This document shows positions 59,159-64,000 of a DNA stretch of 64,000 nucleotides, piece by piece. The stretch spans positions 124,001 to 188,000 of the forward strand of contig NZ_PVTY01000004.1 of the NCBI RefSeq assembly GCF_003003175.1, written 5' to 3'. Each line of letters opens with the position of its first letter. Position 1 is the first letter of the stretch. The stretch comes from Nesterenkonia sandarakina. GTDB lineage: Bacteria; Actinomycetota; Actinomycetes; Actinomycetales; Micrococcaceae. The position numbers and the translations under genes were made by a program. The notes under the pieces are model-generated. The model was not told the origin of the DNA, did no database searches, and saw only the letters and a list, made by a program, of their open reading frames with translations.

Positions 59159-60186
59159 GGCAGACGCTGGCTGAGGACGGGCTGCGATTCGGCGGACTTC
59201 GACACTGTGACGGCCTGTGCCGCGGCGGGTCGACTGGGGGCGTGGCGGTTCGGCCTGGGTCGCCGCGGAACAGGCAGATCCGGGATCCCGGAGGTGGCCA
59301 GGTCCTGGGCCAGCTGCTGCCGCTGCGAGTCGTCGAGCTCGATCAGCGGCATCCGGACCGGACCGCCGGGCAGCCCTCGCATCGCCAGGGCGGCCTTGAC
59401 CGAGGCGGCCGCTGGTGCGCGGAACATCCCCTCATAGACGGCGACCAGCTGACGGTGGACCGCGGCCGCCTGGACCGCTCTTCCCTGTTGATGACAGCGC
59501 TGCATCTGGCGCAGCAGATCGGCGGCGACGTGTCCGATGACGGAGACGAGGCCCACGGCGCCGATCGAGAGCAGCGGCAGGTTCAGCACGTCCTCTCCTG
59601 AGTAGTAGTGCAGATCGGTGTGCTGCATGACCCAGGAGCTGGAGGCGAGGTCGCCCTTGGCGTCCTTCACCGCGACGATCTGCGGGTGCTCCGCGGCGGC
59701 GACCAGAGTCTCCCGGCGGATCTCCACCCCGGTGCGCCGAGGGATGTCATAGAGCATGACGGGCAGCGAGGTGCTGTCCGCGATGGCGGTGAAATGCCGC
59801 AGCATACCGGCCTGACTGGGACGCGAATAGTAGGGTGCGACCACCATGAGTCCAGCGGCCCCGGCCCCGGCCGCGGCCTGTGCCAGCTCGATGCTGTGCT
59901 GCGTGCTGCCTGAGCCGACGCCGGCGATCACGCAGACGCGTCCTCCGACAGCGGCGGATACCGTCCTGACCATGGCGGTCTTCTCGGCATCGGTGGTGCT
60001 TATCGATTCGCCCGTGGTGCCGTTGACCACGAGTCCGTCGTTCCAGCCGTCTCGGGTGAGCCAGCGAGCGAGGTCCCTGGCTCCTTCCAAGTCCAGCTGT
60101 GCCGACTCATCGAACGGAGTGACCATCGCCGTCATGAGGGTGCCGAACTGGGGAGCGCGGAACCTGAGATCGGGTGCCGAATCCAT
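59155..60186 (-). CDS. dihydrodipicolinate synthase family protein
   Basis: 343 residues, TIM-barrel aldolase. Active-site residues of DapA are intact: NGTTGES (Thr-Thr), the Tyr in MLYDIPRRTG, the Schiff-base Lys in AVKDAKGDL and GxGS loop AGVGSGST. The C-terminal 45 residues are Pro/Arg-rich and not part of the fold. GGAGGA precedes ATG 60186. It is 14 bases downstream of the synthetase stop. Being inside a lysine-code synthetase operon, a role in raising lysine supply through diaminopimelate is likely; a paralogue elsewhere presumably serves growth. Confidence 0.9.
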   Translation of the reverse strand: MDSAPDLRFRAPQFGTLMTAMVTPFDESAQLDLEGARDLARWLTRDGWNDGLVVNGTTGESISTTDAEKTAMVRTVSAAVGGRVCVIAGVGSGSTQHSIELAQAAAGAGAAGLMVVAPYYSRPSQAGMLRHFTAIADSTSLPVMLYDIPRRTGVEIRRETLVAAAEHPQIVAVKDAKGDLASSSWVMQHTDLHYYSGEDVLNLPLLSIGAVGLVSVIGHVAADLLRQMQRCHQQGRAVQAAAVHRQLVAVYEGMFRAPAAASVKAALAMRGLPGGPVRMPLIELDDSQRQQLAQDLATSGIPDLPVPRRPRPNRHAPSRPAAAQAVTVSKSAESQPVLSQRLP

Positions 60187-60200
60187 GGTGCGTCCTCCTT

Positions 60201-63200
60201 TCAACGGGTTGTTCCGGTGGGTGCGAAGGAATCTCGCGATCCGACTGTGCCGACGGCGCGGCGAATCGGGTTCCCGTTCCAGGTGGTCGACTCCGGGATG
60301 CTCTCCGAACGCATGACCAGGGAGCCGGCGCCGACGCTCGCGTGTGCACCCAGCGAGCTGCCGGGGAGCACGATGCTATTCGGCCCGAGCGAGGAGCCTT
60401 CCTCGAAGTGGACCCGGTCCAGTCGCATGATCCGGTCGTGGAAGAGGTGGGTCTGCAGGACGGTGCCGCGGTTGACCGAGGAGCCCCTGTCGAGCTGGAT
60501 CAGGTCGAACTCCGGCAGCCACCAGGTCTCACACCAGACGCCTCGACCGATGCGTGCTCCCATGCCGCGCAGCCACAGGTTCAGCAGCGGGGTGCCCAGG
60601 CTCATCCGGATCAGACCTGGGACGGCGAGAGCTTCGGAGAAGCAGTCGGCCAGCTCATTGCGCCAGACGAAGGAGCTCCACAGCGGCTTCTCGGTTGCTG
60701 TGAACCTGCCCACGAGCAGCCATTTGGCGGTCATCGCGATGAGTGCGGCCAGGATCCCGCTGGCCAGCAGCACGGGCCCGGAGAGCATCACAGCGACCCC
60801 GAATCCGTAGCTGGTGTACACCGTGGCGAGCACCCAGACCGTGGTCAGCGCCAGCCATGCGGTGATGAACATCGGTGCTATCCGGCACAGCTCGACCACC
60901 GCGCGGGCAGCCTTGAGCCTGCGCGGTGGATCGAAGGTCAGCGAGGTGTCGACCTTCTCTGCGGCCCGAGGGAGTTCGATCGGCGGGTTGCCCAGCCACA
61001 GGGAGTTCGGCGGCATGTCCTTCGGCGCCGAGGACAGCACGGCGACCAGCGAGTTCGATGGCATCCGCTGGTTCGGACCGAGGATGGCCGAATTCCCGAG
61101 GAAGGCCTTCTTCCCGACGCTGCCGCTTTCGAGCTTCAGCCAGCCGCGCCGAACGTACTTGGAGGAGGCCAGGGAGTGATCTGCCAGGAAGGACTTGTCA
61201 CCGACGCTGGTCAGATGCGGGATCGCCTCGACGGTGGCGGCTTCAACGTCCTTGCCCACATGGGCACCGAGCAGGCGAAGCCAGACCGGGGTGAGCATGC
61301 TGCTGTACAGCGGATACATGGTGATCAGCGACTTCGACATCAGCCGTCCTGACATCCAGGCGGCCCACGCGGGGACGCTGTGGACCGAGTGGGTGCCGCG
61401 AGGCATCAGCCGCCCCATCAGCCGGACGGATCCAGCAAGCAGGACGAGGTACATGACCACCGAGATGATGATGAACACCGGGGTCCACGCCGCGAGCGTC
61501 CACAGCGCGGGGACCAGTGCTTCATAGTCTGAGATCAGGTAGAGCATCAGGGCGGCTCCGGGCAGCGACGCCACCAGCCCCAGCAGTCCAAGCAGGCCGA
61601 GCCCGATCGGGTACAGCAGGTCGACGCCGCGTGTGCGGTGCTCCTTGGCCTCCTCGGTGTCGGGCCAGTCCTGCCCCGAGGCGCCGATGCGCTCCAGCGG
61701 GGAACCTGCCCAGTGTTCGTTCGAGGGGACGATGTCGTTGACCACACTTGCGGGGGCGATCTCGGCGTTGTCCCCGACGACGGCCCCGCCGAGCAGGGTC
61801 GACCTGGTGCCCACGCGGGCGTTCTGACCGATCCGGACGACGCCGATGTGAAGCTCGTCGCCCTCCAACCAGTGACCGGCGAGGTCGACGTCATGCTCGA
61901 TGGATGCACCCGACTCGATCGCGGCGAAGCCGGTGACCGGCGGAAGGGCATCCAGGTGCACGTCCTTGCCGACACCTGCGCCCATTGCGCGGGCAAGCGT
62001 CGGTGCGAAGGGAGTCCCCATCAGTGCGTCCAACTGGCAGAAGGTCATGATCCGTTCGGCAGCCCAGAGCCGCACGTGGACCAACCCGCCGCGGGGGTAG
62101 ATGCCCGGGCTGACCCCGTGGAGCAGCAGTCGTGCAGACCCGACGGCGGCGAGCGCTCTGGCGGGCAAGCTGAACAGGACCAGCCAGGCGACCAGGGTCG
62201 GCACCAGGGGCGGGTTCGGCACCCACGGAGTTTCACCGATCTGGAACAGCACCAGGCAGACGATGGCGATGCCGGTCACGTAGCGCAGTCCGATGATGCC
62301 GTAGAGACCTGCGATGAGCGGCATCTGCAGGAGGCCGGTCCACCGTGGTGTGGGACGAGTCGTCCGTGCCACGGAGGTGCCCGGATCCAGCTGCCGCAGG
62401 TGTGAGGACATCGCAGAGAGCGTGGGATGGGCGTAGAGGTCAGCGATCGAGACGTCTGGGTAGCGCTTGCGCAGCGTCGAGACGAGCTGCGCCGCGGTCA
62501 GGCTTGAACCGCCCAGTGCGAAGAAGTCGCTGTCCGCGGTCATCGGCACCGGCCCCAGCAGGCCCGTCCATTTCTCGGCGAGCCAGACGAAGTCCGTGTG
62601 CAGCGCCGTGGCTGCTGCCGCGGCGCTCGGATCGGCCGGGAGCGGCCAGGGAAGTGCCTTGCGATCGACCTTGCCTGAGGTCTTCACCGGAAGCTCGTCG
62701 ATCACTGCCAGGGCGGGTACAAGCCGCCCCGGGAGCTGTTCGGTGAGCTGAGCGCGTGCCTCGACCAGGTCGATCCTCCGGCCGGGTGCCGGTACGAGAT
62801 AGCCTGCGAGGATGCCGTTGCCATCCGGGCTCTTCTGCACCGCGCTGGCGCCTGCGGCGACGTTCGGAAGGTTACTGAGCGCCTCATCGACCTCGCCCAG
62901 CTCAACGCGCTGACCGGCGAGTTTGACCTGATCATCAGCCCTGCCCACGAAGATCAGCCCCTCCATCTCGGCTCGCACAAGATCACCGCTGCGGTAGGCG
63001 CGCGGCCAGCCGAGAGTGGTCATGGGAGCGTACTTCTCGGCGTCCTTCTCCGGATCCAGGTAGCGCCCCAGTCCGACTCCGCCGATCACCAGTTCGCCCA
63101 CCTCTCCCCAGGGGACCGGTCGGTCAGCGGCATCCACAACTGCCAGCTGCCAGCCGAGGAGCGGAAGACCGATGCGCACCGGCGTCGACCCGTCGACCAG

Positions 63201-64000
63201 AGCGCCGCATGACACGACGGTGGCCTCGGTGGGTCCGTAGGTGTTCCAGACCTCGCGGCCCTCGGTGGCCAGACGGGCCACGAGTTCCGGCGGGCAGGCC
63301 TCGCCGCCGAAGATCAGCAGCCGAACATTCTCCAGGGACTCTGCCGGCCACATCGCGGCCAAGGTCGGGACGGTCGAGACGGCGGTGATGCCGCGTTCGA
63401 CCAGCCAGGGGCCGAGGTCCTCGCCCGAGCGGACGACATCGCGCGGCGCTGGGACCAGGGAGGCTCCGTAGCGCCAGGCCAGCCACATCTCTTCGCAGGA
63501 GGCGTCGAAGCTGACCGAGAGGCCTGCCAGCACGCGATCGCCGGGGCCGAGCGGTGAGTCGAGGCAGTACATCGAGGCCTCGGCGTCCACGAATGCCGCC
63601 GCTGACCTGTGTGAGATGGCAACGCCCTTCGGCTTGCCGGTGGAGCCCGAGGTGAAGATGATCCATGCGTCGTCGTCGCCGGTGGGAGGCCGGTCGGCTC
63701 CGCGCGGGGGTGACTCGGGCAGGAGGCGCACATTGAGGCCTGATTCGATCACTGCGGTGACCCCGGCCTCCTGCCATACGACCCTGGCGCGCTCCTCGGG
63801 CTCGTCGTGGTCCACCGGAACGTAGGCGGCGCCGCGGTAGAGAGCGGCCAGGACGGCGATGTAGAGATCCACGGTGCCCGAGGGCACTCGGATGCCCACC
63901 CGGTCACCTGTGCCGATGCCGGATGCCCGCATGCTCAGCGAGACCGTCTCCATACGACCCAGCAGCTCCAGATAGGTCAACGCGACGGCCCCGTCGTCGA
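60201..64000 (-). CDS. Pls/PosA-type nonribosomal peptide synthetase, 5' end beyond window
   Basis: At least 1265 residues are visible and the frame is open to the edge (the last visible residues read DDGAVALTYLEL, so about 40-50 N-terminal residues are missing; Streptomyces Pls is about 1300). Adenylation domain: core TSGSTGKPKG near visible residue 110, NTYGPTE, SGDLV and SGKVDRK. Carrier domain: FFALGGSS near residue 490 with the phosphopantetheine Ser. The C-terminal two-thirds alternates membrane helices with three left-handed beta-helix units (IGQNARVG, LGPNSIVLPGSSLG), the organisation of epsilon-poly-lysine synthetase. There is no condensation or thioesterase domain. Confidence 0.9.
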   Translation of the reverse strand, partial: DDGAVALTYLELLGRMETVSLSMRASGIGTGDRVGIRVPSGTVDLYIAVLAALYRGAAYVPVDHDEPEERARVVWQEAGVTAVIESGLNVRLLPESPPRGADRPPTGDDDAWIIFTSGSTGKPKGVAISHRSAAAFVDAEASMYCLDSPLGPGDRVLAGLSVSFDASCEEMWLAWRYGASLVPAPRDVVRSGEDLGPWLVERGITAVSTVPTLAAMWPAESLENVRLLIFGGEACPPELVARLATEGREVWNTYGPTEATVVSCGALVDGSTPVRIGLPLLGWQLAVVDAADRPVPWGEVGELVIGGVGLGRYLDPEKDAEKYAPMTTLGWPRAYRSGDLVRAEMEGLIFVGRADDQVKLAGQRVELGEVDEALSNLPNVAAGASAVQKSPDGNGILAGYLVPAPGRRIDLVEARAQLTEQLPGRLVPALAVIDELPVKTSGKVDRKALPWPLPADPSAAAAATALHTDFVWLAEKWTGLLGPVPMTADSDFFALGGSSLTAAQLVSTLRKRYPDVSIADLYAHPTLSAMSSHLRQLDPGTSVARTTRPTPRWTGLLQMPLIAGLYGIIGLRYVTGIAIVCLVLFQIGETPWVPNPPLVPTLVAWLVLFSLPARALAAVGSARLLLHGVSPGIYPRGGLVHVRLWAAERIMTFCQLDALMGTPFAPTLARAMGAGVGKDVHLDALPPVTGFAAIESGASIEHDVDLAGHWLEGDELHIGVVRIGQNARVGTRSTLLGGAVVGDNAEIAPASVVNDIVPSNEHWAGSPLERIGASGQDWPDTEEAKEHRTRGVDLLYPIGLGLLGLLGLVASLPGAALMLYLISDYEALVPALWTLAAWTPVFIIISVVMYLVLLAGSVRLMGRLMPRGTHSVHSVPAWAAWMSGRLMSKSLITMYPLYSSMLTPVWLRLLGAHVGKDVEAATVEAIPHLTSVGDKSFLADHSLASSKYVRRGWLKLESGSVGKKAFLGNSAILGPNQRMPSNSLVAVLSSAPKDMPPNSLWLGNPPIELPRAAEKVDTSLTFDPPRRLKAARAVVELCRIAPMFITAWLALTTVWVLATVYTSYGFGVAVMLSGPVLLASGILAALIAMTAKWLLVGRFTATEKPLWSSFVWRNELADCFSEALAVPGLIRMSLGTPLLNLWLRGMGARIGRGVWCETWWLPEFDLIQLDRGSSVNRGTVLQTHLFHDRIMRLDRVHFEEGSSLGPNSIVLPGSSLGAHASVGAGSLVMRSESIPESTTWNGNPIRRAVGTVGSRDSFAPTGTTR

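Noticed and set aside
1-64000. CRISPR array, insertion sequence, prophage or integron
   Set aside because: No regularly spaced repeats with unique spacers, no transposase or integrase motifs and no terminal inverted repeats around any gene block. The only tandem repeat (51068) is nine bases without spacers.

Overview
The window is GC-rich DNA with dense gene packing, GTG starts and many actinobacterial families: RadA, actinobacterial MutY, ArgA of the Rv2747 type, DevR/DevS-like kinase and regulator, GAF-ANTAR, NlpC/P60. A glycine-betaine-type BCCT carrier suggests an osmotolerant or halotolerant member of the Micrococcales (Micrococcaceae-like, perhaps near Nesterenkonia or Arthrobacter). 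The lineage is inference from gene families only. I see no insertion sequence, prophage, CRISPR array or rRNA operon.

Layout. 1-7.9 kb: end of a DUF3817 gene, radA and mutY converging, a divergent arsenic locus (acr3-arsC against arsR-second phosphatase-like protein) with likely ArsR operators between, an anchored protein, argA and an FUSC-type membrane protein. 8-14.2 kb: phosphate uptake, with pstSCAB behind a PHO box and facing a low-affinity Pit transporter plus DUF47 partner. 14.5-25.5 kb: tRNA-Lys, two conserved unknowns, an MFS carrier, a BMP-type nucleoside ABC importer, a CBS-like protein and an SDR dehydrogenase. 25.6-32.7 kb: two different sodium/solute symporter systems back to back, the second joined to a LytS/LytTR pair. 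32.7-44.7 kb: aldo-keto reductase, BCCT carrier, a degenerate secreted endonuclease-like protein, GDPD, tandem USP, NlpC/P60 hydrolase and a small zincin. 44.8-53.9 kb: tRNA-Glu, -Asp, -Phe, an orphan 3Fe-4S ferredoxin, then a block of stress and redox regulators (STAS, GAF-ANTAR, ECF sigma with BON protein, DevRS-like pair, formaldehyde dehydrogenase with a divergent ATPase-HTH fusion regulator).

54.4 kb to the right edge: the most notable region. A Pls/PosA-type synthetase (adenylation, carrier, then membrane segments alternating with left-handed beta-helix domains) runs off the edge. It is followed by a dihydrodipicolinate synthase paralogue, a polytopic membrane protein, a 63-residue protein, an M1 metallopeptidase and an anchored alpha/beta hydrolase, with a 4'-phosphopantetheinyl transferase on the other strand. 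The hand-read adenylation code is lysine-like. I read this as a candidate epsilon-poly-lysine or related cationic homopolymer locus with precursor supply, carrier activation and possible self-protection by hydrolysis.

Two sequence-level patterns stand out. At least twelve genes begin 6-7 bases after a TAnnnT -10 box, so they are probably leaderless. Two otherwise unlike genes (start codons at 24047 and 45828) share a 44-base 5' leader in which an anti-Shine-Dalgarno segment can pair either with the ribosome site or with an upstream segment, with one compensatory base-pair change between copies.
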